64,000 bases of DNA, taken from positions 806,001 through 870,000 of the forward strand of contig NZ_CAXUQC020000001.1 in assembly GCF_964253025.1 (NCBI RefSeq), given 5' to 3'. The notes under the pieces were generated by a model. The model worked only from the letters and a program-made list of their open reading frames with translations. It ran no database searches and was not told where the DNA came from. Below are positions 42,162 to 50,604 of the stretch, one piece after another. This stretch comes from Rhizobacter sp964253025. Its GTDB lineage: Bacteria > Pseudomonadota > Gammaproteobacteria > Burkholderiales > Burkholderiaceae_C. Both the position numbers and the translations under genes were made by a program. The stretch's first letter is position 1, and every line of letters starts with the position of its first letter.

Positions 42162-42839
42162 TCAGACCGCTGCAGGCCGCGGGCGTCGCACCGCGCGCAC
42201 CTTGCCACTGCGGCCGCCGCCACAGTAGAAGCGCTGCTGACCGTCGGATTCGAGGCCGCTCACGCCGACCCCCTCGGGCATCTGCAGGCGCTCGAGCACG
42301 TCCCCGGAGCGCGGGTCGACGCGGCGCAGATCGCTCTCGTCGCCTTCCCAGGTGCCGTGCCACAGCTCGCCATCGACCCAGGTCACGCCGGTGACGAAGC
42401 GGTTCGAGTCGATGGTGCGCAACACGGCACCCGTGGTCGGATCGATCTGATGGATCTTGCGGTCGCGGTACTGGCCGACCCACAAGCTGCCCTCGGCCCA
42501 TGCCATTCCGGAGTCGTTGCCCTTGCCCGGCGCCGGGATGGAGGCCACGCAGGCGCCCGTCACCGGATCGAGCTTGTCGATGCGCGCTTCGGTCAGCTGG
42601 TAGAGGTGGGTGCCGTCGAAGGCGGTGCCGGCATCGCACCCGTGGTCGAGCGTGCGCGTCGGCGCGCCGGTGGCCGGGTCGAAGGCGACCAGGCGCTCGC
42701 CGGTGGCGGCCCAGACATGCCGGCCGTCGTGGGTGACGCCGTTGACGGTGTCGGCGCCGCCGAAGGGACCGTACTCCTGCAGGATCTCGGCGGTCTGGAC
42801 GGGGGCGCTGCGCTTCTTTTTGTCGAGGGTGGTGGACAT
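42162..42839 (-). CDS. Beta-propeller protein (glutamine-cyclotransferase-like/Vgb-like)
   Basis: A 225-residue cytoplasmic protein made of about five repeated blades with the pattern W-x-G-x-L-W-x-x-x-x-x-x-x-I-x-x-I-D-P-x-T-G. Blades are seen in HVWAATGERLVAFDPATGAP, DGTHLYQLTEARIDKLDPVTG, GSLWVGQYRDRKIHQIDPTTG and WVDGELWHGTWEGDESDLRR. This is the propeller fold of glutaminyl cyclotransferases and of streptogramin lyase-like proteins, but without a signal peptide; the enzymatic residues cannot be assigned. AGGAGCCCGTG precedes the ATG. It lies 46 bases downstream of a regulator gene on the same strand and is probably cotranscribed and controlled by it. Confidence 0.75.
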   Translation of the reverse strand: MSTTLDKKKRSAPVQTAEILQEYGPFGGADTVNGVTHDGRHVWAATGERLVAFDPATGAPTRTLDHGCDAGTAFDGTHLYQLTEARIDKLDPVTGACVASIPAPGKGNDSGMAWAEGSLWVGQYRDRKIHQIDPTTGAVLRTIDSNRFVTGVTWVDGELWHGTWEGDESDLRRVDPRSGDVLERLQMPEGVGVSGLESDGQQRFYCGGGRSGKVRAVRRPRPAAV

Positions 42840-42885
42840 CACGGGCTCCTGTTGGGCGCGCTGTCATTCAGCGCGTGAGTGCACT

Positions 42886-44106
42886 CTACTCAGCAGCCAG
42901 CGAGGCAGGGAGTAACAAGATCGTCGTGAATCCGCCGAGGGGTGGTGCGAGCCAGCGTTGCGCTCGTCCCCGCCCGATGGACCGCGCCCGGCCCGCCGCC
43001 TCCAGCTCCGCGAGCGAGCGCTGCACCGTGCGCTGGCTGTCGCCAAGGGCCAGCGCCAGCGACGAGGTGGACCAGGCGGCGCCATCGGCGAGCAGTGCGG
43101 CCAGTGCGCCATGGTCGCCTTCGACGGGTGGCGCGAGCAGCGTGACGGGGCCGCCGTCGCAGGCCCGCAGCGCGAAGCCGCCGGGTGTGGCGTCGACCAC
43201 GGCCAAGCCGGCCAGCACACGGCGCAGGCGGCCGACCTCCACCCGCAGGCGGGCCCGATGCGTTTCGTCCGGCTGACGGGTTCGGAAGACCGTGGCGATC
43301 AACTGCTCCCGCGTGGCCGCGCCCGGCCAGGCCTCGGCGAGACAGCGGGCCAGTGTGAACAGAATGGGGCGCCGATTCAGCGGCCGCCCATCGCCCCCGG
43401 CACGGACGCCACGACGGCACGCGTCGACGATCAGCGTGCCGGACGCCATCAGCGATGCCACTTCCTGAAGGCGCAGCAGGCGTTCGCCCTGTGGTGAGCG
43501 CTGGCGGGCGGCAGGGCGCTCGAGCGGCCGGCCGGCATCCTCCACCTCGGCTTCGAGGGCGGTCACGCCCGACCGACGCGCGGCCTCACCCGCCACGGCG
43601 AGCGCGGCGGATGCAGCGGTCGTGTCGAGGGAGCGCAGCGCCAGTTCGGCGCGCGCCAGCGCCGCCACGGCCGCCAGGGCCGGCGGCAGCGGCTGGGCGT
43701 CCAGCGACCGCAACCGGTTCTCGGCGTCGGCCAATCGGCCCAGCAGCAGTGCGCGCCGAACGCCGATGAGTTCGGCCAGAGAGGCGTTCGCGACGTCGCC
43801 TCGCAAGGCCAGCGTGCGGGTCGCCGCCGCCAGGGCGCGGGCGGACCCCTCCAGGTCCCGCACCGCCAGCGCCACTTCGGCTTCAGCTACCACGCACCGG
43901 GCGCGGGCCAGCGCCTCGTGGGCGCCGAAGGCGCGGCCGGCCCGGCGCAGCAGGTCACGCGCCCGCCCATGCTCGCCGAGCTGTGCCATGGCGATGCCGC
44001 GCAGGGCGAGTGCCGCGGCGTCTTCACGCAGGGCCACGCGATTGAGGGCGCCCAGCATGTCGCCGGAAGCAAGGGCGCGGGCGGCCGCGGTGATGAGGGA
44101 ATCCAT
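42886..44106 (-). CDS. Helix-turn-helix regulator with N-terminal helical repeats and two winged-helix segments
   Basis: A 406-residue protein. Residues 1-200 are TPR-like helical repeats (LALRGIAMAQLGEHGRARDL, ALARARCVVAEAEVALAVRD and so on). Residues about 260-345 form a winged helix like that in SARP/OmpR regulators (PILFTLARCLAEAWPGAATREQL, RLRVEVGRLRRVLAGLAVVD; quoted in part), and 350-400 contain a second HTH (LALALGDSQRTVQRSLAELEA). It should bind DNA and sense a protein or small molecule through the repeats. The neighbour is a beta-propeller protein 46 bases downstream, plausibly its partner or target. A perfect inverted repeat lies 78 bases before its start, well placed for autoregulation. 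The start was set at MDSLITAAARAL. Confidence 0.78.
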   Translation of the reverse strand: MDSLITAAARALASGDMLGALNRVALREDAAALALRGIAMAQLGEHGRARDLLRRAGRAFGAHEALARARCVVAEAEVALAVRDLEGSARALAAATRTLALRGDVANASLAELIGVRRALLLGRLADAENRLRSLDAQPLPPALAAVAALARAELALRSLDTTAASAALAVAGEAARRSGVTALEAEVEDAGRPLERPAARQRSPQGERLLRLQEVASLMASGTLIVDACRRGVRAGGDGRPLNRRPILFTLARCLAEAWPGAATREQLIATVFRTRQPDETHRARLRVEVGRLRRVLAGLAVVDATPGGFALRACDGGPVTLLAPPVEGDHGALAALLADGAAWSTSSLALALGDSQRTVQRSLAELEAAGRARSIGRGRAQRWLAPPLGGFTTILLLPASLAAE

Positions 44107-44536
44107 GGCGTGCTGGGGAATGTGGTCGGCAGAGAGACGGACGCGTGTGGCCTTGCAGCGGGCCGGGACGGGCACACGGCCCAGCCGGGTTGTACACCCG
44201 GCGAGCCGTTGCAACGACGTCTGCGCCCCCGCTCAGGACCACGAGTCGGGGTCGGAGCGATTCGCGGTGCCATCCGTCTTCGCCGAGTCGTCTCAAGGTT
44301 CGTCGCACGGATTCGTCTGCAACCCGACGAGAACGGCACGGGTTCCGTACGAGCGCTTCTGCTTCTCTCTGCAGCCGGCACCCGCAGGGTAACGCGGGAT
44401 CCATGTCAGGACGGTGAGCCGCCGTTCGCTAGCCCCTGCTGGCGTCCCCGGATCGCGTGGCCTGACACGATGCGGCTTGCCGCCTCATCGCGGTGCGCCA
44501 TCCCGGCGCCGCGACAACACCGTCCAGGAGAAGCCC
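44107..44536. other. Divergent intergenic region between regulator and DUF899 genes
   Basis: This 430-base gap holds no convincing gene. It contains a perfect 7-bp inverted repeat (44184-44202) close to the regulator start, and a -10-like GACACGATG near 44466 facing the DUF899 gene. The rest shows no repeat or hairpin I would trust. Confidence 0.45.
44184..44202. promoter_or_regulatory. Perfect 7-bp inverted repeat upstream of the HTH regulator
   Basis: GCCGGGT and ACCCGGC flank TGTAC. The site lies 78 bases before the start codon of the two-winged-helix regulator, a usual place for autoregulatory binding. Function is inferred. Confidence 0.4.
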
Positions 44537-45238
44537 ATGACCGCCAGCCTGACACCCGCCCGCGAACTTGCCGCCCTCGCTCGCACCCCGTTCCCGGGCG
44601 CCTCGCCGGCGTACGAGGCGGCGCGCCGCGAGTTGCTGGCCGAGGAGATCGAGTTCAGGCGCCACATGACGAGGCTGGTGGCACAGCGTCAGGCCTTGCC
44701 GCCCGGGCCGGTGATCGACAAGGACTACCGGTTCAAGGACCGGGAGGGCCGGGACCTCGGGCTTGCGGATCTCTTCGGCGACAAGTCCACGCTGGTCACC
44801 TACTTCTGGATGTACGGCCCGGAGCGGGAACGGCCCTGTCCGATGTGCACGAACTGGTTGGGCGCCGTCGAGGGCAATGGCGCCGACATTTCGCAGCGGG
44901 TGTCGCTGCGGATCCTCGGTCGGTCCCCGGTCGAGCGCCAATATGCCTTTGCCACCGAACGCGGCTGGCGTGACCTGACGTTCGTGCAGACGGTGGGTGA
45001 CGACTACGCAGCCGACCTCGGCTTGCTCACGCCGCAGGGCGAGTTTCCGGCCCTCACCGTGTACCAACGCGATGCCGACGGGCGGGTGCGCCTGTTCTGG
45101 GCCAGCGAGATGACGGACAAGATGGCCGACCCGGGGCAGGATCCGCGGGACGCACCTGACATCGCGTCGCTGTGGTCCATCCTCGACCTGACGCCGGACG
45201 GGCGCGGCACGGACTGGTACCCCAAGCTGTCGTACTGA
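44537..45238 (+). CDS. DUF899 thioredoxin-like protein
   Basis: A 233-residue protein of the DUF899 family. The thioredoxin-like core contains LADLFGDKSTLVTYFWMYG and Cys101-Pro-Met-Cys104 (RPCPMCTNW), the redox CxxC. RDLTFVQTVGDDYAADLG and FPALTVYQRDADGRVRLFW follow, and the C terminus ends in RGTDWYPKLSY, a fixed feature of the family. Members are thought to be dithiol oxidoreductases or peroxidase-like proteins; no reaction is proven. AGGAGAAGCCC gives the ATG a strong ribosome-binding site. Single gene, convergent with a small exported protein; a GC-rich inverted repeat lies between them. Confidence 0.86.
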   Translation: MTASLTPARELAALARTPFPGASPAYEAARRELLAEEIEFRRHMTRLVAQRQALPPGPVIDKDYRFKDREGRDLGLADLFGDKSTLVTYFWMYGPERERPCPMCTNWLGAVEGNGADISQRVSLRILGRSPVERQYAFATERGWRDLTFVQTVGDDYAADLGLLTPQGEFPALTVYQRDADGRVRLFWASEMTDKMADPGQDPRDAPDIASLWSILDLTPDGRGTDWYPKLSY

Positions 45239-45267
45239 ACGCCGTGAAGGCCGCGTGCGGCGTGCAA

Positions 45268-45284
45268 GCCCGGCCCGGCCGGGC
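45268..45284. terminator. GC-rich dyad between convergent genes
   Basis: GCCCGGC and GCCGGGC form a 7-bp stem with a 3-base loop, between the ends of the DUF899 gene and the small exported protein gene. No T run; a shared weak terminator is possible. Confidence 0.3.
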
Positions 45285-45293
45285 CTGACGGCC

Positions 45294-45539
45294 TCACTGC
45301 ACGTTCAGGATCTTCATCGCCTTCGCAAGCGTGTCGACCGATTCCTGGTGCTTGCCCGCCTGGTGAAAGGCCTCGCCGTCGGCGCGCAGCTTCTTCACCT
45401 CGGTCATCTGGGCGGCCGTGAGGTTCGGATTCTTGGCCAGCGCCTCATCGATCTTCTTCATGTCGGCAGGGCAGTGGAAGGCCCAGGCCGCACCCGATAC
45501 CAGCAGGGCCGCGGTGGCGGCGAGTGAACGCAGCGTCAT
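45294..45539 (-). CDS. Small exported protein, unknown function
   Basis: An 81-residue protein with a clear signal peptide (RSLAATAALLVSGAAWA, cleavage after Ala20). The 60-residue mature part starts FHCPADMKKIDEALAKNPNL and is a helix-turn-helix bundle rich in Lys/Glu/Ala with AKHQESVDTLAKAMKIL-type helices (sequence reads GKHQESVDTLAKAMKIL). It has a single Cys near the mature N terminus. Similar short periplasmic proteins occur across Burkholderiales without assigned function. The second of two nearby ATGs was chosen because CCGGAG lies nine bases upstream of it. It is downstream of the LysR gene (52 bases) on the same strand. Confidence 0.72.
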   Translation of the reverse strand: MTLRSLAATAALLVSGAAWAFHCPADMKKIDEALAKNPNLTAAQMTEVKKLRADGEAFHQAGKHQESVDTLAKAMKILNVQ

Positions 45540-45591
45540 GCTCATCTCCGGTCGATCGTTGGCCGATGGGGGCCAGCACCCGGAGCGCAGT

Positions 45592-46572
45592 CTAGACCTC
45601 CGCGGCGCGGCCGTCGCTACCCGCGGTGGTGCCAAGGGTATCGGCAGGCGACCCGGCGTGCAGGTCGTCATCCAGTCCTGAACGGCACACATCCCGGATC
45701 ACGCCGCGCAACCAGCGGTGTGCCTGGTCGCCCTCCATCCGGGGGTGCCACAACAGGCTCAGCGTGAACGGTCGCGCCTCGACAGGCAGGGAAAGGGTGC
45801 ACAGGCCGTCGCGCAGCGCAGCCGTGTGGCGCTCGGGGACGCTGGCCACCAGGTCGGTCGCGCGCGCGAGAGACAGGGCGCTCGCGAAGCTGTCGACGGT
45901 GCAGGCGACGCGGCGTGCCAGGCCCAGCGCCTCCAGCGCTTCATCGAGGCCGCCGCGTTGCCCTTCGCGCGCCCGGCGCACGACGTGCACGTGCCGGGCA
46001 GATGCATACGCCTCGGGCGTGAGCGGCGCGCGTGCCAACGGATGGTCCGGCCGGACCACCACGACGAAGCGGTCCCGGAACAGCGCCTGGGTGCGCAGTT
46101 CCGGCCCCGACGTGGCGGTCACGATGCCGGTCTCGAAGTCGACGCCGCCTTCGCGCAGCGGCGCACTGTCCTTGTCGGGCTTGTGGAGGAAGCGCAGGCG
46201 CAGGCCGGGCGCCTCGTCGTCGAGCCGGGCAAGCAGCGCCGGCCCGAAGGTTTCCACAAAGCCTTCCCGGCTGCGCAGCGCGAACGTCCGGTCGATCTGC
46301 CGTGGGTCGAGCGGACGGGACGGACGAAGCACCGCCCCGGCGCCCTCCACCAGGCGCGCCACCTCGTCGCGCAGTTCGAGCGCGCGCGGCGTGGGCACCA
46401 GGTCGCGGCCCGCGCGCACGAGCAGCGGGTCGCCGGTGGTCACGCGCAAGCGCGCCAGCGCCCGGCTCATGGCGGAGGGGCTGAGTTGCAGTCGTCGGGC
46501 GGCGCCCGCGACGCTGCCCTCGGCCAGCAGCACGTCGAGCGTCACGAGCAGGTTCAGGTCGGGCAGGGACAT
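45592..46572 (-). CDS. LysR-family regulator divergent from an MFS exporter
   Basis: A 326-residue LysR regulator. The N-terminal winged helix reads LNLLVTLDVLLAEGSVAGAA, RLQLSPSAMSRALARLRVTTG; the effector domain has RTFALRSREGFVETFGPALL, VDFETGIVTATSGPELRTQA and VRRAREGQRGGLDEALEALG. This pattern is typical of the group that controls drug/solute exporters. It faces an EmrB/QacA-like transporter across a 159-base gap that contains a TTGC-AC-GCAA palindrome (46634-46643), so control of that exporter is likely. The last residues (SPADTLGTTAGSDGRAAEV) extend the usual domain. The start was set at MSLPDLNLL. Confidence 0.9.
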   Translation of the reverse strand: MSLPDLNLLVTLDVLLAEGSVAGAARRLQLSPSAMSRALARLRVTTGDPLLVRAGRDLVPTPRALELRDEVARLVEGAGAVLRPSRPLDPRQIDRTFALRSREGFVETFGPALLARLDDEAPGLRLRFLHKPDKDSAPLREGGVDFETGIVTATSGPELRTQALFRDRFVVVVRPDHPLARAPLTPEAYASARHVHVVRRAREGQRGGLDEALEALGLARRVACTVDSFASALSLARATDLVASVPERHTAALRDGLCTLSLPVEARPFTLSLLWHPRMEGDQAHRWLRGVIRDVCRSGLDDDLHAGSPADTLGTTAGSDGRAAEV

Positions 46573-46633
46573 CCGCGCACGATAGCAAGCGAAACCAGGC
46601 CGCGTTCGGGGCACAGGCCCTGTTGGCATGGCG

Positions 46634-46643
46634 TTGCACGCAA
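46634..46643. promoter_or_regulatory. Candidate LysR operator (TTGC-AC-GCAA palindrome)
   Basis: A perfect 4+2+4 palindrome between the divergent LysR and MFS genes, 62 bases from the LysR start. It is short but lies where LysR proteins usually bind. Function is inferred. Confidence 0.35.
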
Positions 46644-46731
46644 TGAGTGCGTGTGCGCCGCGCGCCTTCCGCCGCGGGGGGACGGCGCCTACGCTTCCTG
46701 GAGTCCGTTCGCGCCTGCACCTGGAGCCCGC

Positions 46732-48222
46732 ATGACCACACCACCCCTACCTGCCGCGCCACCCCTACCTGCCGCACCGCCAACCAGCGGGCGATCGACG
46801 TCGCCGCCGCCCCTGCGCGGGCCGTCCTCCACCGGCGCGGTCGCGGCGCTGTCCTTGTGCATGCTGCTGTCGGCCCTGGGCATCAGCATCGCCAACGTGG
46901 GCCTGCCGGCGATCGCGCAGGGGTTCGGCGCGTCGTTCCAGGCCGTGCAGTGGGTGGTGATCGCGTACCTGCTCGCGCTCACCGCATTGATGGTGGGTGC
47001 GGGTCGGTTGGGCGATGCGATCGGTCGACGCCGCCTGCTCTGTGGAGGTATCGCCCTCTTCACCGCCGCGGCCGCGGCCGGCGCATTGGCGCCAACGTTG
47101 TGGGTCCTTGTCGGCGCCCGGGCGCTGCAGGGTGCCGGGGCGGCCGCGATGATGGCCCTCACGCTCGCCATGGTGGCCGATGCGGTGCCGCGAACCAAGG
47201 CCGGCGCGGCCATGGGATGGCTGGGCAGCGCCTCGGCCGTCGGCACCGCCCTCGGCCCGGCCGTCGGGGGGCTGCTTCTCCAGACTTCCGGATGGCGGGC
47301 CCTGTTTCTGGCGACGCTGCCGCTGGGTGGCGTGGCCGTCGTCCTGTTGCGTCGCTTCCTGCCCGCCGACGCCGCGAGCCGTCAGGTGGTGCGTGACCGC
47401 TTGAACCTGCCCGGCATCGCCTTGCTGGCCTTGACGCTCGCCGCGCTGTCCTTGGCCCTCACGCCCTCGGCCGGCGCGGCGGGGCTGCGCGAAGCGGCGC
47501 TGGTGCTGCTTGCCGGTGCCGGCCTCGCCCTGTTCCTTCGGTTCGACGCGCGGGCCCGGGCGCCACTGCTCGACGCTTCGCTGTGGCGCCAGGACGGCCT
47601 GCGCGGCGGCCTCGCGATGAACACGCTCGTCTCCATGGTGATGATGGCCACGCTGGTGGTCGGACCGTTCCACCTGGCCGGACCCCTTGCCCTGGCACCG
47701 GGCCTCGTCGGGCTGGTGCTGGCCACCGGGCCGGCGGTGGCCGCCCTGACTGGCCTGCCCGCCGGTCGCCTGGTCGACCGGTGGGGCACGCGGCGCGTCA
47801 TGCAAACCGCCCTGGGTGCGATGGCCGTCGGCTGCGCGCTGCTCGCGGGGCTGCCCCTGACCCTGGGCATCGCGGGCTACGTGCTGCCGCTCGCCCTGCT
47901 CACGGGGGGCTACGCCCTGTTCCAGGCGGCCAACAACACCGCCGTGATGCGCGACGTCGAGCCGGGGCGCCGCGGCCTGGTCTCGGGCGTGCTGGGCCTC
48001 TCGCGCAATCTCGGGTTCATCATCGGCGCGGCGGCCATGGGGACGCTGTACGTCTGGGGTGAGGCCGCAGCGATGGGCGCCGGCCTGCGGGCCACGTTCC
48101 TGGCCGGCGCCGGGCTGGCGACATTGGCCCTCGGGATCGGTTCGTGTGCCGCAAGGGGCCCGAGCCGATCCCTGGCAACTCAACCCGCCGAGACCTTGAC
48201 CACGCGCTTGCCGAAGTTCTGA
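46732..48222 (+). CDS. MFS drug exporter (DHA2/EmrB-QacA-like, 14 helices)
   Basis: A 496-residue proton antiporter with about 14 predicted helices. Motif A after helix 2 is GAGRLGDAIGRRRLL; GAAMGWLGSASAVGTALGPAVGG is the antiporter motif C region of helix 5 (quoted in part, TALGPAVGGLLLQ). LVDRWGTRRVMQTALG repeats motif A in the second half. It should export lipophilic or aromatic toxicants; the substrate is unknown. The Pro-rich N terminus PPLPAAPPLPAAPP is encoded by an 18-base tandem duplication. The last 43 bases overlap the 3' end of the reductase gene on the opposite strand. CTGGAGCCCGC precedes the ATG. Control by the divergent LysR gene is likely. Confidence 0.89.
   Translation: MTTPPLPAAPPLPAAPPTSGRSTSPPPLRGPSSTGAVAALSLCMLLSALGISIANVGLPAIAQGFGASFQAVQWVVIAYLLALTALMVGAGRLGDAIGRRRLLCGGIALFTAAAAAGALAPTLWVLVGARALQGAGAAAMMALTLAMVADAVPRTKAGAAMGWLGSASAVGTALGPAVGGLLLQTSGWRALFLATLPLGGVAVVLLRRFLPADAASRQVVRDRLNLPGIALLALTLAALSLALTPSAGAAGLREAALVLLAGAGLALFLRFDARARAPLLDASLWRQDGLRGGLAMNTLVSMVMMATLVVGPFHLAGPLALAPGLVGLVLATGPAVAALTGLPAGRLVDRWGTRRVMQTALGAMAVGCALLAGLPLTLGIAGYVLPLALLTGGYALFQAANNTAVMRDVEPGRRGLVSGVLGLSRNLGFIIGAAAMGTLYVWGEAAAMGAGLRATFLAGAGLATLALGIGSCAARGPSRSLATQPAETLTTRLPKF
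46741..46776 (+). repeat. 18-base tandem duplication inside the MFS gene
   Basis: Two copies of an 18-base unit (17 of 18 identical) sit directly after the start codon and give two PPLPAA units in the protein. The likely cause is slippage; the copy number may vary between strains. Confidence 0.75.
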
Positions 48223-49214
48223 CCGTCCAGCACGCCGGCGAGCGCAGCGGGTGCGTTTTCCAGCCCGTCCACCCGATCCTCGCGCAGCGTGATCTTCCCC
48301 TCGGCCAACCATTGCTGCATCTCGTCGCGGAAGCGATCAAAGCGTTCGCCGTAGTGGTCGAGGATGATGAAGCCCTGCATGCGGATGCGCTTCTGAAGCA
48401 GGGTGGCGAGCACGGCGGGCAGGCGGTCCGGTCCTGCCGCGCCGGGGTCGTTGTAGTGGGCGATGAAGCCGCACACCGGCACGCGCGCGCCGATGTTCAG
48501 CAGCGGCAGCACGGCATCGAAGACCTCGCCCCCTACGTTCTCGAAGTAGACGTCGATGCCGTCCGGGCAGGCGGCGGCGAGTCGGCCCGCGAGGTCGGGC
48601 GCGTGCCGGTCGATGCAGGCGTCGAACCCGAGTGCTTCCACGGCATGCCGGCACTTGTCCGGGCCGCCTGCGATGCCCACGACGCGGGCGCCTCGCAGGC
48701 GTGCGATCTGGCCGACGATGGCGCCCACCGCACCCGTGGCCGCTGCGACGACCACGGTCTCGCCCGGCCGCGGCTGGCCGATGTCCAGCAGGCCGACATG
48801 GGCGGTAAAGCCCGGCATGCCGAGGCCACCCAGCGCATGCGAGGGTTCTCGCATGTCGCCCAGGGCGAGGAGGTCGCTGCCGTCCGACAGCGCGTAGTCC
48901 TGCCAGCCGGCGTTCGCCAGCACGAGCTCGCCCTCGATGAACCGGGGGTGCCTGGACTCGACGACGCGGCTCACCGTGCCGCCCACCATGGGCTCGCCGA
49001 GGGCCACGGAGGGCGCATAGCCCGGCCCCGTCTCGTCCATCAGATTGCGCATGTAGGGGTCGATCGACAGGTACAGGGAGCGCAGAAGCACCTGGCCCTC
49101 TTCGGGCTGTGGAACCGCTGTCGCCTCGAGGCGGAAGTTCTCGGGTGACGGCCGACCGCGGGGACGGGAAGCGAGGACGATGCGGCGGTTCACGGTCGAC
49201 GGGTGGGCATGCAT
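48180..49214 (-). CDS. NADP-dependent MDR-family oxidoreductase (second CurA-like paralogue)
   Basis: A 344-residue zinc-free MDR reductase like the one at the left end of the window. LYLSIDPYMRNLMDE (47-61), GLGMPGFTAHVGLLDIGQPR (130-149), the nucleotide loop ATGAVG (159-164), GGPDKCRH (184-191) and VYFENVGGEVFD match the family. Identity to the first copy is clearly partial, so they are old paralogues. It should reduce enones or aldehydes with NADPH. CTGGAGCCACC precedes the ATG. It lies 56 bases downstream of an MFS gene that is itself controlled by an AraC-type regulator, and may be part of that unit: an exporter plus a reductase for a reactive carbonyl compound. Its 3' end overlaps the convergent exporter gene. 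Confidence 0.88.
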   Translation of the reverse strand: MHAHPSTVNRRIVLASRPRGRPSPENFRLEATAVPQPEEGQVLLRSLYLSIDPYMRNLMDETGPGYAPSVALGEPMVGGTVSRVVESRHPRFIEGELVLANAGWQDYALSDGSDLLALGDMREPSHALGGLGMPGFTAHVGLLDIGQPRPGETVVVAAATGAVGAIVGQIARLRGARVVGIAGGPDKCRHAVEALGFDACIDRHAPDLAGRLAAACPDGIDVYFENVGGEVFDAVLPLLNIGARVPVCGFIAHYNDPGAAGPDRLPAVLATLLQKRIRMQGFIILDHYGERFDRFRDEMQQWLAEGKITLREDRVDGLENAPAALAGVLDGQNFGKRVVKVSAG

Positions 49215-49270
49215 GGTGGCTCCAGGTGCGTGACGAAAAGGGCGAGGCGGAAAGTCGGGCGGCGCCGGGC

Positions 49271-50527
49271 TCAGGCCGTGACCGGGCGAGGCCCGTGGCG
49301 AAGCGTGAGGGCGGTGCCGAGCGTCAGGGTGACCACGGCGAAGGCCGGTCCGCCGAGCGCGCCCATGTGATCGACGAGCAACCCGCCCCCCACGGCCCCG
49401 CTCGCGATGGCGATCTGGAACGCCGCCACCAGCAGGCCGCCGGCCCCTTCGGCCTGGTCCGGCGCGGCTCGCACGATCCACGTCTGGAAGCCCACGGGAA
49501 ACGCCCCGAACGCGAAGCCCCACAGCGGCACGGCGATCGCGGTCACCAGTGGGAAGCGACCCCCGAGCAGCAAGGTGGCGGCCAGCAGCGCGATCAGCGC
49601 GCCGCCGAGGACGATGGCCTGCCGCTCGCTTCGCCCGGCCACCCAGCCGCCGGCGAAGTTGCCGAAGAAGCCGCCGATGCCATAGGCCAGCAGCACCGCC
49701 GAGATGGCGGGCACCGACAACCGGGTGATGTCTTCCATCAACGGCCGGATGTACGTGAAGCCGGCGAAGTGCCCGGAGATGACGAGCAGCACCGCGAGCA
49801 AGGCGACCCGGACCGGCGGGCGCGTCAGGAGTTGCGCGAGCACGCGCAGATCGGGCCGGCTGACCGGGGGCAGGGAGGGCAGCGTTCCCAGCTGCACCGC
49901 CAGCGTGACCAGGCTGACCGCGCCGGCCGCCACGAAGGCACTGCGCCATCCCCACAGTTCGCCCATCCAGGCACCGAGCGGTGCGGCGCAGACGGTCGCA
50001 ACGGACACGCCGGTCAGGATGAAGGACATGGCGCGTGCGAAGAGATGTTCGGGAACCAGCCGCATCGCGAGCGCCGCGGACATGGACCAGAAGCCCCCGA
50101 GCGCGACGCCCAGCAGCACGCGTGCGGCGAGCAGCACCGCCATGCTGCTCGCGGTAGCAGCCAGCAGGTTCGACAGCACGAGCAGGGCGGTGAGGCCGAA
50201 CATCACGTGGCGGCGATCGAGGCTGCGGGTGAGCAGCGGCACGGTTGGCGCGGCCACCGCGCCCACCAGCGCAGTGGCGGTGACCGTCTGACCGGCGGCG
50301 CCGGCGCTGACGCCGAGGTCGGCCGCCATGGGTGTCAGCAGGCTGACCGGCAAGAACTCTGCGGTGACGAGGCCGAAGACGCCGAGGCCGAGCGACGCGA
50401 CGGCGGGCCAGCGCGCCGGGGCGGTGGTGTGGGGGGCGGTGCCCGTCGCGGTCGTCGCGGCCGCGCCGGCGGGCGCGACCTCCGACGGTGCGACGGCGGC
50501 CGGGCAGCAGGTGGATGGAGAGGTCAT
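49271..50527 (-). CDS. MFS transporter (DHA1, AraJ/Bcr-like)
   Basis: A 418-residue permease with 12 helices after a Thr/Ala-rich N-terminal tail of about 38 residues. LGLGVFGLVTAEFLPVSLLTPM is helix 1 (quoted in part), LTRSLDRRHVMFGLTALLVL carries the helix 2-3 loop, and GYGIGGFFGNFAGGWVAGRSER-type loops mark the second half (sequence here: YGIGGFFGNFAGGWVAGR). The pattern of VTAEFLPVSLL is that of the AraJ/YdhP sugar- or drug-efflux group. It is divergent from an AraC-family gene with 77 bases between, and upstream of the second CurA-like gene. Substrate unknown. The ribosome-binding site is weak. Confidence 0.86.
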   Translation of the reverse strand: MTSPSTCCPAAVAPSEVAPAGAAATTATGTAPHTTAPARWPAVASLGLGVFGLVTAEFLPVSLLTPMAADLGVSAGAAGQTVTATALVGAVAAPTVPLLTRSLDRRHVMFGLTALLVLSNLLAATASSMAVLLAARVLLGVALGGFWSMSAALAMRLVPEHLFARAMSFILTGVSVATVCAAPLGAWMGELWGWRSAFVAAGAVSLVTLAVQLGTLPSLPPVSRPDLRVLAQLLTRPPVRVALLAVLLVISGHFAGFTYIRPLMEDITRLSVPAISAVLLAYGIGGFFGNFAGGWVAGRSERQAIVLGGALIALLAATLLLGGRFPLVTAIAVPLWGFAFGAFPVGFQTWIVRAAPDQAEGAGGLLVAAFQIAIASGAVGGGLLVDHMGALGGPAFAVVTLTLGTALTLRHGPRPVTA

Positions 50528-50604
50528 GGGCTGTCGCAAGGGGTTGAACACTGGCGACCAGCTTAGGATTAAGATCCCGGCGTTTCCATGCCGGAAGAGC
50601 CGAA

